Positions 34,701-39,976 of a stretch of 64,000 nucleotides of DNA are shown here, one piece after another. The notes beneath the pieces are model-generated. The model ran no database searches and was not told the origin of the DNA. It was given only the letters and a program-made list of their open reading frames with translations. The DNA is taken from NCBI RefSeq assembly GCF_905404315.1, contig NC_066287.1, forward strand, positions 3,596,001 through 3,660,000, given 5' to 3'. The DNA is from Leptidea sinapis. Lineage: Eukaryota; Arthropoda; Insecta; Lepidoptera; Pieridae. A program made the position numbers and the translations under genes. Within the stretch, counting starts at the first letter, position 1. Each line of letters opens with the position of its first letter.

Positions 34701-37700
34701 ATATGTTGCTTTGCACGAGATCTGGACGGCAAGGCGACAATTACATGTTCGATAGCTCTAGCCGTAATTGCCTGGTTAGGTATGGCCACGGTAACCGGTT
34801 TGAGCTCGCGCCTTACGGCGATAACCACCCCACCTCCGTCTAGCTTGTTAGTCGCTAAGCGATCGCGGTCACATCTGAATGTTATGTATCTGTTATCAAT
34901 GAACTCTGCGTCATTAATATCGGAAGTAAGCCAGGTTTCTGTTAAAACAATGATATCATATGAATGTGACAGTATGTTCATGTATAAAGTGTGAAGCTTA
35001 GTACGGAACCCCCGACAGTTTTGAAAGTATATTGAAAAATTGTTATTAGCCATTATATTGAGACACAAATTTCATATGCTAGGTTTGAGTGCAAGTAAAT
35101 GCCAGTATTTAGGTATTTAAATGAAAATAATATATAAGTATTTGAAATAAAGCGATTATATATATACATACAGTCAACACTGTGAATCATAGTTAAGAAA
35201 AATTGTGATTGCTCAATTACTGTAATATTATTATGATCTATTTTAGACAACAAGGTGTCAGTTTTGTGAATTATTTGTTTGGATTTTACGGTTCTTTGTG
35301 TGCAAGGTTGAGATGTAAGGTAGATATGGAATAAGTGAATCGATATAGTTTTTAAAGTTATTGCTATACTGGAATGATTGTGAATGAAAAAATTTAAAGA
35401 GTAGTAATAAAGAGGTGATTTTGAGAGAAAGACATAATTATTTTTTACAATGTGATTAGTGGATAACGTTTTTACCTTTATTTTAACATCAACCCGTAGT
35501 AGTGGTATTGGACGAGCACTGTGATATACTCTTAGTAAATTTGGACAAATCATTTTGATTTTTAATGGCAAAAATGGGTGATGTGTCCGATCGACGAGCC
35601 AATATAGTAGCATTTCTAATCCAAATATATTTACATCCGTTTTTTCTGGCAGCTGCTTTGCTTTCACGAAATAAGCATTTATTTTTTAATGTTAAATGTT
35701 CGTTCATATATATGGAACGAGAACTGCATGTGAAACCTAGTTGTTCAGTGTTAAGGCCTTTAGACATACGGAATGCACTAAGTATATTGTCTCTAGTCAC
35801 ACGCGATGATAACTTGACAATTATATTTTTCGGACGAATGTTATCTTCATTGCGGGCATGAGGAACACGATGTATCGAAAATATACTTTTAGGATCTATA
35901 TTAAATTTGATAGCGGTTCCAACAGATTCAATTATGGATAATAAGTTTTCACCTCGCTTCTCGGGTACATTGCAAAGTTCAATGTTACATTGCCGTGATT
36001 GTTGCTCCATTGAATCTATTTTATCCTGTAAAAACTGTACTTGTCCTGATAGATTGTTTAAGGCAGATTCATTAGAACATTTTTTCAACTCGGTATGATC
36101 ATTATGTATAAATTCCAATGACTCTTTTAAAGACAATATATCCTTTTCCATGCATTCTTGTTTCGAGTTCAAATCAGAAATATGACTACGTAAGCTAGAA
36201 TTTTCTGCACTTATTTCATTGAGTTCTTTTCGTATCTCTCTGGTTATTGTGTTTAAATTTATTAATTCATTTTTCACTAGTGAGTTGATGTTATCATTGA
36301 TTTTTAATATATTTTCTGAAAGTTCAGAGCGTAGATCAGACAACATACTACTCATTTTGTTTGAGATTAATTCCTCGAATTTCTCAAAGGAAAAAGAATG
36401 CTCATTTTCAGTCCTTTTTCTTTTTCTTAATGTAATTTTTGATGTACTCGACTCTTCTGACGCACTTAGGTCGGGATTTGAATGGTACAGTTTTTCTGGT
36501 GTGCGAAGCATGTTTTTCTTTTCCTCTTGTAGAAGTGTATCTTGATAGAGAGAGATAGATTATACAGTACTTACACTGCTAATTTACAATGACACTGCAC
36601 AAATGACTGAGACTTCACACAAAAATGATACTTATTCAATCTATTTGGATTAAAACTAGTAACACGACCGATACCTGACAGCTAGGCTAGCTAGCTAGCT
36701 AGTTTATACTTTTGAGATCGAACGTCTTGTGTACATTTGGGATTTATTGAGTATATTATATTAATTTCACCAAGGAAATGATCAAATAATATAGACTTGA
36801 AAAATTATGTGCGCTTTATGATTTAGATATAAATTATTAATAAATACATTTTTCAATACTTGCAAGATATTTCAAAAACTTTTCTCTTTTAACAGATATT
36901 ATAAAGCATGGTAAGTTATTATATCGTGAATATTATTAATTTTTCGACTCATACATTTTTAAAGTGTCTAAATATGGCAGTGGGTTTATGATAATAAGAC
37001 AATGTTAATTAACAGTTAACTAGATAGTTCTTAAGCTTTAGTATTACTAAGACTATGCGATTTATTTTCTCTCTATTTGTTTGTCATTGCCGAGAGGTCC
37101 GATTTTTTATAATATCAATATTTTTTTATCATATTATTCAAAATATTACAAAAGCCGATTTATCCAATATTTAAATAAATTATCTGTATAGAAAAATTAT
37201 ATTTAGTTGGAACTGTACCGAAACAATAGTTACTAAGATAATGATAATTTGCGCCCTAAATACACACTAACATATAGACGAACAAAGCTAATAGTTCCTT
37301 AGTATTTTGAATATAAGCTACTAGCTAACGAAAAGATTGACAAATCAAAATTATTCACACATTATTGGTCTACCAGGTCGTCGCTAGTATATTCTGAGTC
37401 TATGGTTAAGTCACTCTCTATTACTGCTTGAATCTATATTTTATATATAATGCCCTTAAATAATACAGAGAGTCGAACTTTTATTATACATCCTAGCGTG
37501 AGAGGTGCGAAACATTTTATCGTACATATGGTATTTAGTTACTATACGAAGTAGTTAGTCTTGTTAAGCGCTTAGGTCTATGAGACTGCTTATTCGGCCA
37601 ATAAATTAAGTCAATAAAATAATTACATAATGAATATGTAATAATTATTCACCTCATCGTGTTTGCTAATTACTTTCATTTTAGATCTCACTAACCAGTA

Positions 37701-37790
37701 TTTTGTTTTCAGGACGGCTTCAGTAGAGGGATCAGCTTTGGAAACGAAGATTTTTCAATAGATAACCTAGATCCCCTAAAGAAAAACTGA
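10710..37790 (+). CDS. ced-6: CED-6/GULP engulfment adaptor (whole gene)
   Basis: PTB-domain adaptor that links engulfment and endocytic receptors of the CED-1/Draper/LRP type to clathrin and phagocytic machinery at the plasma membrane. Exons: 10710-10744 (uncertain), 15171-15288, 20321-20485, 23189-23291, 24142-24274, 24882-24984, 25419-25587, 26648-26750, 27770-27858, 28706-28795, 30527-30909, 37713-37790. All junctions are GT-AG and in phase; the product is 510 residues from 15172. The PTB domain covers about residues 20-176, with FLGCTQVDQPKGIEVV and the closing helix ITLTIGQAFDLAYRRFL matching the GULP family closely. A leucine zipper follows (L188, L195, Y202, L209), then a low-complexity tail rich in Asn, Pro and Gly with a DPF clathrin/AP-2 type motif at 436-438. 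Vertebrate GULP1 is about 300 residues, so the tail is long, as in other insects. Introns hold many transposons. Confidence 0.95.
11266..11428. mobile_element. GC-rich MITE family F4, second copy
   Basis: Inverted ends 'acatgatcggatttggtac' and 'gtaccaaatccgaccatat' enclose an interior shared with 4831-5014, including 'ttggtacgaggcgccca'. Confidence 0.65.
12716..13450 (-). mobile_element. L1 LINE 3' remnant, split by a TTAA element
   Basis: Positions 12716-12824 and 13235-13450 are two halves of one - strand LINE end. Read in reverse, the distal half encodes a decayed version of the 'W..LP..VFP.RYD' segment seen better at 15919-16113, and the proximal half carries the 'ggctggcaac' tail region. 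The TTAA element at 12825-13234 lies between them. Confidence 0.6.
12825..13234. mobile_element. TTAA-flanked MITE (piggyBac-like), copy 1
   Basis: Bounded by TTAA at 12825-12828 and 13231-13234. The ends GGTGACACTAAA and CTCTTCGCC are imperfect inverted repeats. Flanking LINE sequence rejoins cleanly when the element and one TTAA are removed. About 400 bp, with no coding capacity. Duplicated TTAA is the piggyBac signature; assignment to that superfamily is inferred. Confidence 0.7.
14200..14470 (-). repeat. Retroposon 3' end with (GAAA)n tail
   Basis: Four to five 'gaaa' units at 14203-14225 are followed by 'aaaatgtttattgacgtc'. On the - strand this reads as a retroposon end with a CTTT microsatellite tail. 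Family not identified. Confidence 0.4.
14605..14663. repeat. AT-rich simple repeat
   Basis: Repeated 'attatatatat' units with no other information content. Confidence 0.8.
14782..15000. mobile_element. Fold-back element (long inverted repeat)
   Basis: Outer arms 14782-14843 and 14940-15000 (ttctttagtgttaattccgc against its complement) match almost perfectly. Inner arms 14859-14890 and 14908-14939 (gacgtgttgtctcgcc against its complement) differ at one base. A 15-17 nt bulge sits on the left arm and a 17-nt loop in the centre. A single-arm relative lies at 57222-57345 and scraps at 222-245. The ORF across it is a shadow. In ced-6 pre-mRNA it could form a long hairpin. Confidence 0.8.
15171..15288 (+). 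CDS. ced-6: ced-6 coding exon 2 (N-terminus)
   Basis: Acceptor ttttttccag at 15170, donor AAG|gtattc. Encodes residues 1-39 from the ATG at 15172: MSTLLFWQGKGK, then NWIHAPDALVKGHVAYLVK. The W-I-H-x-P-D/E-A-L block is the start of the CED-6/GULP PTB domain. Ends on a codon boundary. Confidence 0.93.
15880..16165 (+). pseudogene. L1 LINE ORF2 C-terminus and tail
   Basis: A frame at 15919-16113 reads FLPRTTTLWNHLPCAVFPGR, then YDMGTFKKSAYTFLKGRQRS. This is the terminal segment of a common lepidopteran non-LTR reverse transcriptase ORF, with the typical 'gatcactt...gtgacccgtacgctcgtttgtcc' tail and an A-rich end. It is a 5'-truncated copy. Relatives in the window: 12716-13450, 18440-18570, 22920-23100, 23380-23640, 23740-24060, 26165-26480, 42208-42330, 48760-49050 and 60176-60282. 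Confidence 0.75.
16640..16905 (-). repeat. tRNA-derived SINE
   Basis: On the - strand, a tRNA-like head (A box 'tagccgagtggttagcga', B box 'gggttcgaatccc') is followed by a non-tRNA body ('gcatttatatgatgaatat', 'aacttggggcaagataatt'). The polymerase III boxes and attached body identify a SINE rather than a tRNA gene. A body fragment recurs at 22640-22682. Confidence 0.75.
17255..17480 (+). mobile_element. LINE 3' fragment, family L3
   Basis: Matches 19037-19200 and the complement of 590-780: 'ccactgttcaggcattat', 'ctccacagctgaatatcta'. It is cut off at about 17480, where the 96-bp array element begins. Confidence 0.6.
17487..18014. repeat. 96-bp tandem array, five units, within inverted ends
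   Basis: The landmark 'gtcactgatgac' recurs at 17559, 17655, 17751, 17847 and 17943, an exact 96-bp period. Inner units are nearly identical while outer units differ, as expected from unequal exchange. The array lies between 'aattggattta' (17491) and 'gaatccaattgtaa' (18001), which are inverted copies. This suggests a MITE with an amplified interior. Not a CRISPR: there are no short repeats or variable spacers. Confidence 0.85.
18440..18570 (+). pseudogene. L1 LINE tail, decayed
   Basis: 'aaggacgatacgacatgga', then 'tcaaaaaaagcgcgtgcg' and 'cgccggcaactctcctg' align to the L1 tail of 15990-16080, with many changes and a truncated end. Confidence 0.6.
18689..19434 (-). mobile_element. Helitron-like element interrupted by a LINE
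   Basis: The left end 'attagctgatgcccgcgg' and right end 'tttataatattagcaggg' are the two termini of a non-autonomous family also seen at 45352-45650. The interior at 18960-19034 ('tttcatcaaaatcggttca') is typical. It is split at 19037-19400 by an L3 LINE. Helitron membership rests on the CTAG-type end plus hairpin and is inferred. Confidence 0.55.
19037..19400 (+). mobile_element. LINE L3 3' end, nested insertion
   Basis: Starts at 'ttcaggcattacctataaa' and ends in 'ttaggcgtcaaatttttaa'. Both sides carry 'aaactt' (before 19035 and at about 19400), a plausible target duplication. The host element reads through when this segment is removed. Confidence 0.65.
19592..20315. mobile_element. TTAA-flanked MITE, copy 2, abutting exon 3
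   Basis: Left end TTAAGGCGACACTA at 19592. The body matches copies at 12825-13234 and 41119-41578 down to 'cacaaaacttgtctaaaaa' and 'caccttgtttg' (to about 20303). The last ~20 bp and the right TTAA are missing, and ced-6 exon 3 follows at 20321. A family F2 MITE is nested at 19664-19930. Confidence 0.75.
19664..19930. mobile_element. MITE family F2, nested copy
   Basis: Left 'ggaacgaagttccttacggc' and right 'gccgaaggaacttcgttcc' (ending 19913), continuing to 'gtgtcccacgaca'. It splits the TTAA element between 'aatatt' and 'ttcaaaattc', as comparison with the unbroken copy at 41119-41578 shows. Confidence 0.75.
20321..20485 (+). CDS. ced-6: ced-6 coding exon 3 (PTB core)
   Basis: Acceptor cctgttgcag, donor CAG|gtaaat. 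Residues 40-94: FLGCTQVDQPKGIEVVKDAI, continuing KKLQFTQQLKKSE and the KVEITVSVDGVAIQ strand. The FLG-x-T-x-V-x-Q-P-K-G block is the most conserved part of the CED-6/GULP PTB domain. Exon is 55 whole codons. Confidence 0.96.
20546..20847 (+). repeat. SINE-like repeat S1, full copy
   Basis: Best reference copy: 'gtgggaggcgcctttgccc' head, 'gtgaaattactgggcaaat' centre, 'cctgagcggcactgcattg' and a 'ttattttcataaaaaaa' end. It starts only 60 bp after the exon 3 donor. The A-rich 3' end suggests a retroposon, but no tRNA-like head is visible, so its origin is unclear. Confidence 0.75.
21420..21790 (+). repeat. Interspersed repeat S3 with tRNA-like segment
   Basis: Shares 'gagccttgctcggatt', a tRNA-like block ('gattcgaacgggggtct' to 'cccatctgagct') and 'aacctagctagatcgattt' with 42470-42785. 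The tRNA-like block reads on the - strand. The composite layout suggests a SINE joined to a LINE-type end. Confidence 0.55.
22920..23100 (+). pseudogene. L1 LINE tail
   Basis: 'gaaggacgatacgacaac', 'ccgccaacgctcctgtgg' and 'gtgggcggcggtga' follow the L1 tail order; ends near 'ctcctttgtcctcttc'. Heavily changed, non-coding. Confidence 0.6.
23189..23291 (+). CDS. ced-6: ced-6 coding exon 4 (PTB)
   Basis: Acceptor tattccag, donor AAAG|gtaata. Residues 95-128 plus one base: EPRTNNVLHQFPLHRISYCA then DDKGAKKYFSFIAK. The LHRISYCADDK motif is a signature of the family. Phase 1 end. Confidence 0.96.
23380..24060 (+). pseudogene. Two L1 LINE ORF ends in tandem
   Basis: 23395-23640 translates, with breaks, to RRDV.YLCIFYRIYHGECSE type sequence and the 'CKKFLATHS' segment. 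23640-24060 repeats the 'LALRREVASVF' and 'HGECSEELF' region, then LWNGLPCFVFPGRYD and the L1 tail. Two truncated copies, or one with an internal duplication, lie head to tail inside intron 4. Confidence 0.65.
24142..24274 (+). CDS. ced-6: ced-6 coding exon 5 (PTB, closing helix)
   Basis: Acceptor tctctacag, donor ACAG|gtacgt. Residues 129-172: a loop SSPVNGMNGHDSGAEKHE, then CFVFISTKLAAEITLTIGQA and FDLAY. The last stretch is the C-terminal PTB helix. The loop is longer than in vertebrate GULP1 and contains NGMNG, which recurs in exon 11. Confidence 0.96.
24290..24590 (+). pseudogene. RTE-like ORF end, fragment
   Basis: Decayed KWQCAGHKARRTDGWWG region, then 'GRRSVGR.PTRWTDDI' type sequence with frameshifts, starting 15 bp after the exon 5 donor. 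The inverted counterpart is at 26790-27020. Confidence 0.65.
24705..24765 (+). repeat. tRNA-like scrap
   Basis: 'ggttggctcagttggtatc' followed by 'agcgctcgaacggaacc' resembles the 5' half of a tRNA-derived SINE. No B box or acceptor stem is visible. Confidence 0.35.
24882..24984 (+). CDS. ced-6: ced-6 coding exon 6 (leucine zipper)
   Basis: Acceptor aatttccag, donor ACAG|gtttgt. Residues 173-207: RRFLNDNGKYIEIQKLTLQN then KKLELQMNLYKNRLQ. Leu188, Leu195, Tyr202 and Leu209 (next exon) fall on heptad positions; CED-6 is known to self-associate through a leucine zipper here. Confidence 0.95.
25419..25587 (+). CDS. ced-6: ced-6 coding exon 7
   Basis: Acceptor ttgtttcag, donor TGTG|gtgagt. Residues 208-263 plus one base: end of the coiled coil (ELSKITYKDDLSAYLSRNNI), then an acidic linker. 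Phase 1 end. Confidence 0.94.
25618..25855 (+). mobile_element. MITE family F6, copy 1
   Basis: 'cagcctagcgaaactctc', 'cactcgattgtatgtaacg' and 'tgcagtcattgatagattg' recur inverted at 29953-30175. It begins 30 bp after the exon 7 donor. Confidence 0.6.
26165..26480 (-). pseudogene. L1 LINE ORF end and tail, reverse
   Basis: Reverse complement shows the 'accatctgga' to 'gtgaaatgagcttcc' coding end and the 'gccggcaacgcttctatga' tail, matching 23770-24030 over nearly its whole length in the opposite direction. Frames on either strand are shadows. Confidence 0.65.
26648..26750 (+). CDS. ced-6: ced-6 coding exon 8
   Basis: Acceptor aatcccag, donor CAGG|gtgagt. Covers residues 264 to 297: GGDAMSNNSSDTFNSSNDNN, then LLLSTPPPTYNGKT. 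Ser/Asn-rich linker with a short proline run, a possible SH3 or phosphorylation region. Confidence 0.92.
26790..27020 (-). pseudogene. RTE-like ORF end, reverse
   Basis: 'cgaaagacgtccattgctg' and 'gacaaaggcctccccaaa' mark the 3' end; the reverse strand then reads back through the 'KWQ.AGH' region at about 26990-27010. It is inverted relative to 24290-24590. Confidence 0.65.
27340..27495 (+). repeat. LINE 3' end, family L4
   Basis: 'atgatataacatcctattt' plus 'tgaataaaaatatttgaat' match 28480-28605; a diverged relative lies at 54330-54460. Short retroposon tail ending in a 'ttgaat' repeat. Confidence 0.55.
27770..27858 (+). CDS. ced-6: ced-6 coding exon 9
   Basis: Acceptor tgttttcag, donor AGTG|gtatgt. 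Residues to 327: GKHFGELSTNKNPSVGTKLE, then GLLMNSDSDS. An acidic Ser-Asp run lies at the exon end. Confidence 0.92.
28015..28467. mobile_element. Rearranged MITE family F3 copy
   Basis: The terminal motif 'tatctagttggagcgcagcg' occurs twice in the same orientation (28061 and 28431) instead of as an inverted pair. The interior matches 39195-39619 in reverse. A T-rich run and 'aacgagcgtacgg' at 28012-28055 are an L1 tail scrap. The copy is rearranged or a partial double insertion. Confidence 0.55.
28480..28605 (+). repeat. LINE 3' end, family L4
   Basis: 'gttgcgcccgttcttctca', 'gtgatgtcacatcctattt' and a 'ttgattttgaat' end. Adjacent to the F3 element and 100 bp before exon 10. Confidence 0.55.
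28706..28795 (+). CDS. ced-6: ced-6 coding exon 10
   Basis: Acceptor atttccag, donor CTGC|gtaagt. Residues to 357: DFDPRAFETEPTNRVTSTSI, then ENPLTPPPPL. Contains an acidic DPR-type motif and the start of a polyproline segment that continues in exon 11. Confidence 0.92.
28809..28857 (+). repeat. S1 repeat 3' tail at the exon 10 donor
   Basis: 'ctgctgaacgtcctgttca' then 'ttattttcataaaaaat' is the last 48 bp of the S1 family, starting 14 bp after the splice donor. An F7 MITE follows immediately. Confidence 0.65.
28857..29046. mobile_element. MITE family F7, second copy
   Basis: 'tttatacgtctagatagag' and 'gctatctagacata' form inverted ends; interior shares 'gtgcattgctcaaa' with 7289-7504. Confidence 0.55.
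29340..29745. mobile_element. Possible MITE with internal hairpin
   Basis: 'atatttatgtcggagaag' at the left is mirrored by 'ccttcctccgacatatata' at the right. Inside, 29481-29494 and 29507-29520 form perfect 14-bp arms (atttaaacaatatt) around a 12-nt loop. No coding frame. Confidence 0.45.
29953..30175 (-). mobile_element. MITE family F6, copy 2 (inverted)
   Basis: 'atgaaacgtgcagtca' near 29957 and 'tgactgcacgtttcat' near 30114 are inverted ends. The segment to 30175 matches 25618-25667 in reverse. Confidence 0.6.
30527..30909 (+). CDS. ced-6: ced-6 coding exon 11 (C-terminal tail)
   Basis: Acceptor tttttacag, donor GAAG|gttagt. Residues 358-485: LAPPPKTAKR, a Gln/Asn-rich stretch, NGMNGMNGYDPFDTQKANN and a Gly/Phe/Asn region (IFGNGFGNNFNGFGN), ending SGFNGFLDKTISDMK. 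The DPF tripeptide (436-438) resembles AP-2 ear ligands, fitting the known endocytic adaptor role. 127 codons plus 2 bases. Confidence 0.95.
31121..31326. mobile_element. MITE family F5
   Basis: 'gctgagatctatatactca' and 'gactttactttcgtaaaac' at the left mirror 'ttttaggtaagtaatgtcc' and 'gagcaaagta' at the right. The other copy is at 39977-40200. Confidence 0.55.
32162..35053 (-). CDS. LINE ORF2: endonuclease and reverse transcriptase
   Basis: Start taken as the ATG at 35053 (MANNNFSIYFQNCRG); an upstream extension would need a TTG start. About 963 residues. Numbering here counts five more residues at the start. Apurinic-type endonuclease: TETWL 43-47, GDYN 161-164, DNYHP near 236. Reverse transcriptase: GPGPDGLP 474-481, NYRPISIL 532-539, TDFQKCFDKVDH 601-612, SGVPQGSILGPLLF 658-671, catalytic YADD 690-693. 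No RNase H or zinc knuckle seen at the C-terminus, as in Jockey and CR1 clades. It nicks target DNA and primes reverse transcription. No disabling changes. Confidence 0.92.
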   Translation of the reverse strand: MANNNFSIYFQNCRGFRTKLHTLYMNILSHSYDIIVLTETWLTSDINDAEFIDNRYITFRCDRDRLATNKLDGGGVVIAVRRELKPVTVAIPNQAITARAIEHVIVALPSRSRAKQHIISAAYVPPNTTEDFYAMHFETLRNIVVQNNIESFYILGDYNLPNVQWIYSDSNSCGMLGICTSKTGDILTEFMALSDSRQFNDIKNNIGRILDLCISNQECWVQPCGYLLPPDNYHPSFNVNIKLNVSYEIMKRLTMLKFNYKAANYDTINTALNKIDWSIELCNIDTDMAVRRFYNLIYDIIRSHIPTVRYKSTQFPYWFSPGLVHIYKNKEKAWKKWKTYNNICDYEIFSLYRTRFKEECNKCYLNHIKLIEENITKNIKNFWTYISKRKNTSAIPANMYYKNSTSDVPIDTCNLFATFFHSVYEPSTLDTNNWLPNTTLADNSTLITEIQISMTSITKTLSNLDESKGPGPDGLPVIFLKSTARSLTKPLHILFNNCLKNGLFPDIWKQAYITPVHKSGDKQNIENYRPISILSLISKVFETLVHSIIYPSLHSVIIPEQHGFVKRRSTTTNLLIFTNYLFEHLDHRVQIDAVYTDFQKCFDKVDHELLLNKIAFNGIRGNLLRWFSSYVTRRSQVVVINGYKSDIIVNTTSGVPQGSILGPLLFVIYINDIKNCFQNSQFLMYADDLKIYRSISNESDVDLLQQDLNRFILFCHRNKLKINFDKCYSISFSKNKNVITNNYKLSDSIVKRVSLIKDLGVLLDSKLHLDQHISTIRDKALRLFGFVMRSCSDFKRPSTFLILYTTLIRSQVEYATPVWNPLFNKYADTLERIQSKFLSRIDIQYGRTKRTYSQLLEIYKLLSLRNRRTLLGAMTLYNICHNIYDCIELNNKLNYAVPRIAYRRAVRTQRLFHTPRYRTHAGGRAPLHRLVDTHDRLFNDLDIFFSTKPKFKKQVYDILSELD
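35054..35488 (-). other. LINE inter-ORF spacer with TAATG junction
   Basis: A frame open from inside ORF1 (35667) through this spacer ends with TAA at 35055-35053, sharing one A with the ORF2 ATG (35053-35051). The peptide is rich in Ile, Ser, His and Tyr and has no domain character, so it is probably not a conserved protein. The overlapping stop-start may matter for ORF2 translation. Confidence 0.5.
35489..36511 (-). CDS. LINE ORF1: coiled-coil RNA-binding protein
   Basis: 340 residues from an ATG. A basic RKRKR patch (29-33), a long heptad-rich coiled coil (about 40-170), then QSRQCNIELCNVPEKRGENL (171-190), the usual opening of the RRM-like domain in L1-type ORF1 proteins, followed by a basic C-terminal domain with KNIIVKLSSRVTRDNIL. 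Such proteins trimerise and coat the element RNA. Complete and undamaged. Confidence 0.85.
   Translation of the reverse strand: MLRTPEKLYHSNPDLSASEESSTSKITLRKRKRTENEHSFSFEKFEELISNKMSSMLSDLRSELSENILKINDNINSLVKNELINLNTITREIRKELNEISAENSSLRSHISDLNSKQECMEKDILSLKESLEFIHNDHTELKKCSNESALNNLSGQVQFLQDKIDSMEQQSRQCNIELCNVPEKRGENLLSIIESVGTAIKFNIDPKSIFSIHRVPHARNEDNIRPKNIIVKLSSRVTRDNILSAFRMSKGLNTEQLGFTCSSRSIYMNEHLTLKNKCLFRESKAAARKNGCKYIWIRNATILARRSDTSPIFAIKNQNDLSKFTKSISQCSSNTTTTG
37713..37790 (+). CDS. ced-6: ced-6 final coding exon
   Basis: Acceptor tgttttcag, 25 codons DGFSRGISFGNEDFSIDNLD, PLKKN, stop TGA at 37788-37790. The 'DGF..G..F......LDPL' ending matches the C-terminus of vertebrate GULP1, confirming that the gene is complete. 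Confidence 0.96.
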   Translation, partial: DGFSRGISFGNEDFSIDNLDPLKKN

Positions 37791-38955
37791 GTGTTATTAT
37801 ATTTACTAGTGAAATATATTCCTCCGAACAATTCACGCAATTTAGTTCACGAGAAATATAGTAAGACATTAAGAATATGAATTATCGAATAGATGTAAGC
37901 GTTGCGCGAAATGTTCAGACGATAGAGTGTTGCCATTGTATTGGTTACAAATTCTCCGTGATAATAGGTAGTTTTTGGTAGAATATTGTCTTTTATATTA
38001 CAACACATTTATCTACGTACAATAATAATTTAATAGCTTAAAGAATTCTCGGAACCGTCAATTCGGTGTCATTGTTAAGTATTTGTAAAACATGATTGAC
38101 AATAAAATTCAATTTTGTCTAACACCGAACTGTGTTAAGAGTATTCACAATATTATCTCATTATTTATTTTTTTATTGGCTGATAGATAATTTATTTCTT
38201 TAAATTAAATATTTTGTGAAGCCAATTAAACGAATATAATATGTCAATTGTTATGCATCAATATGTCATATGTTAACTTTGACCATAATAACTGTGAATA
38301 AGTTAAATTGCATTAATTTAACAACACAAAATTAAAGTCCAGAATGCACGTTACGCCTTCACTTTACGAAATACTGGAATCCAGAAAATGAAGAAGCGTT
38401 ATTTGTAAAGCTTTCGGTGTGATTAACTAGTATATTGAATTGAATACAATTTTAAAAAATCAGTCATGTATTGACAGCAGCAATTGATCGTTTCGAGGGT
38501 TCTTAAGGCGCTCAATGTCATTCCAAGTGCCTTTAGGAGACAATAAAACTTTCGATATTTACAGAAAATACTAGAACGTAAGTATTAGATGTAGGGACCA
38601 AAATTTTTGATAGATTTGAAGTTCGTCATATATTCTGTGATAATTATTTGCAATTTGGGGAGCTTCACGTCAATGTATTAGCTCAATTGAGACCTTGTAT
38701 ATAATAAAGAGAATTTTTATATCTCGAATAGTAGTGGTATGTAATAAAAAAACTATACTTTTAAATTATTGTAAGTGCAAGGAGCCCTTTATAACATTCC
38801 ATGTAATTTTTATAATAATGAGTATTTTAATATATAGATATTAGGTTACGCCTGTTGTATTTCTGATTAATGAAATATTGTAACTAATTTTATTTTTAAG
38901 CCAAAAGATACATAATGCGTATTTTGAAAATAAAAATTTATGTTATTATATGTGG
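37791..38955 (+). other. ced-6 3'UTR
   Basis: About 1.15 kb of AT-rich, non-coding, largely repeat-free sequence after the stop. Candidate poly(A) signals AATAAA lie at 38101, 38542, 38703 and 38929. The last is followed by a GT-rich stretch ('tatgtggttgtttt') and is the likely main site; earlier ones could give shorter transcripts. Confidence 0.65.
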
Positions 38956-39194
38956 TTGTTTTAATTATTAAAATGTAATTAAATGAAATTTGATTGATTG
39001 TAGAACTTTTTGGTTTCCAAGCCTAGAATAACGCTCCAAAAATTATCACCTAAAAAATGGCAAGCGCCTGTCAGCCTGAGACAAAGGCGCAACGTCTAAT
39101 GTGCTTGTCAAAAAATTGGACCCACTGTTCAAACTTCAAATCGGAACATACAACGGCACCTACACGGTTATAGTTAACTTACATATAAACAGGC

Positions 39195-39619
39195 CTTAGA
39201 TTAAGGATTGGTCTCCGCTGCGTTCCAACTAGATACCGCACTACCTAAAAACAATAGCTTTTTATCACGGTAACTATTAGATGCTTGTGTGCGTGGCGTC
39301 TTGACACTGTCCTGTCATCTTTTAAATTTTGTAACATACGCTTCGTTTTATTTTTAAATAATTAATTAAATACAAAATACTGGTGATATATTGTGATCCC
39401 AGTGTCTTTCTTATTACTTGTAGTATTATTTTAACAAAGTTTTACCATGCAACCCGCCATTTTAGTTTCAATTATTACAATTATTAGGAAAGTTTGACAG
39501 AACATGTGGCACGTCAACGTCACACATTGTTCGATACTGGCTCGAGTACGCCCATTTGGGCGTAATATTAGTTGCCGGTGCATAGTTGGAGAGCAGCGGA
39601 GACCAATCCTTAATCTAAG
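39195..39619. mobile_element. MITE family F3, best copy
   Basis: Termini of about 36 bp are inverted: 'cttagattaaggattggtct' then 'ccgctgcgttccaacta' at the left, and 'agcggagaccaatccttaat' then 'ctaag' at the right. The interior is AT-rich with no frame. Relatives at 2745-2975, 28015-28467 and 57485-57857. Confidence 0.75.
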
Positions 39620-39976
39620 TAACAGACATAGTCTAAGCTTACCTACTTATTGAATAAAAATTTTTGAGTAATAAACATCGTTAAAAACTATTTTAGCTCG
39701 AGTAGTATTTATTATTTATCATAGCAATTTCTTACAGATATAAGTTTCTTATTATCAAAAGAAGAAAACAACAAAGAGTAATTAATTAAATGCTTTAATT
39801 CTCACAACACATAACACATAAAATTTTATTTACAGTTCAATAAATTAATGCAATAAACGATTTGTATAAAAACAGAATTCATAACAATCAAAAATTATTT
39901 TATCTACGGTTCATTGTATAGGCGTATTATCGAAATTTATCTCAGTATTGCACCCAATAACCTCAGCCTGAGAGCT

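Larger units (their letters stand above)
31838..36740 (-). mobile_element. Coding-intact Jockey/CR1-type non-LTR retrotransposon
   Basis: Antisense in ced-6 intron 11. From 5' to 3': a leader ending near 36512 with a (CTAG)n run at about 36682-36702, ORF1 (36511-35489), a 435-nt spacer, ORF2 (35053-32162), a 300-nt 3'UTR and a tail of TAAAA repeats at 31838-31859. Both ORFs are uninterrupted, so this is a recent and perhaps still competent insertion. The 5' boundary is approximate, and no convincing target duplication was found. Confidence 0.85.
30910..37712 (+). other. ced-6 intron 11
   Basis: The largest intron (6.8 kb). Holds MITE F5 at 31121-31326 and the antisense LINE at about 31838-36740. 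The last kilobase (36750-37712) is AT-rich with nothing recognised. Confidence 0.75.

Noticed and set aside
35054..35068. A five-residue longer ORF2 start
   Set aside because: It would begin with TTG. The ATG at 35053 follows directly and has the usual MANN start.
35053..35667. A third LINE protein between ORF1 and ORF2
   Set aside because: It overlaps ORF1 in another frame, has skewed composition and no domain. Kept only as a possible coupling frame.
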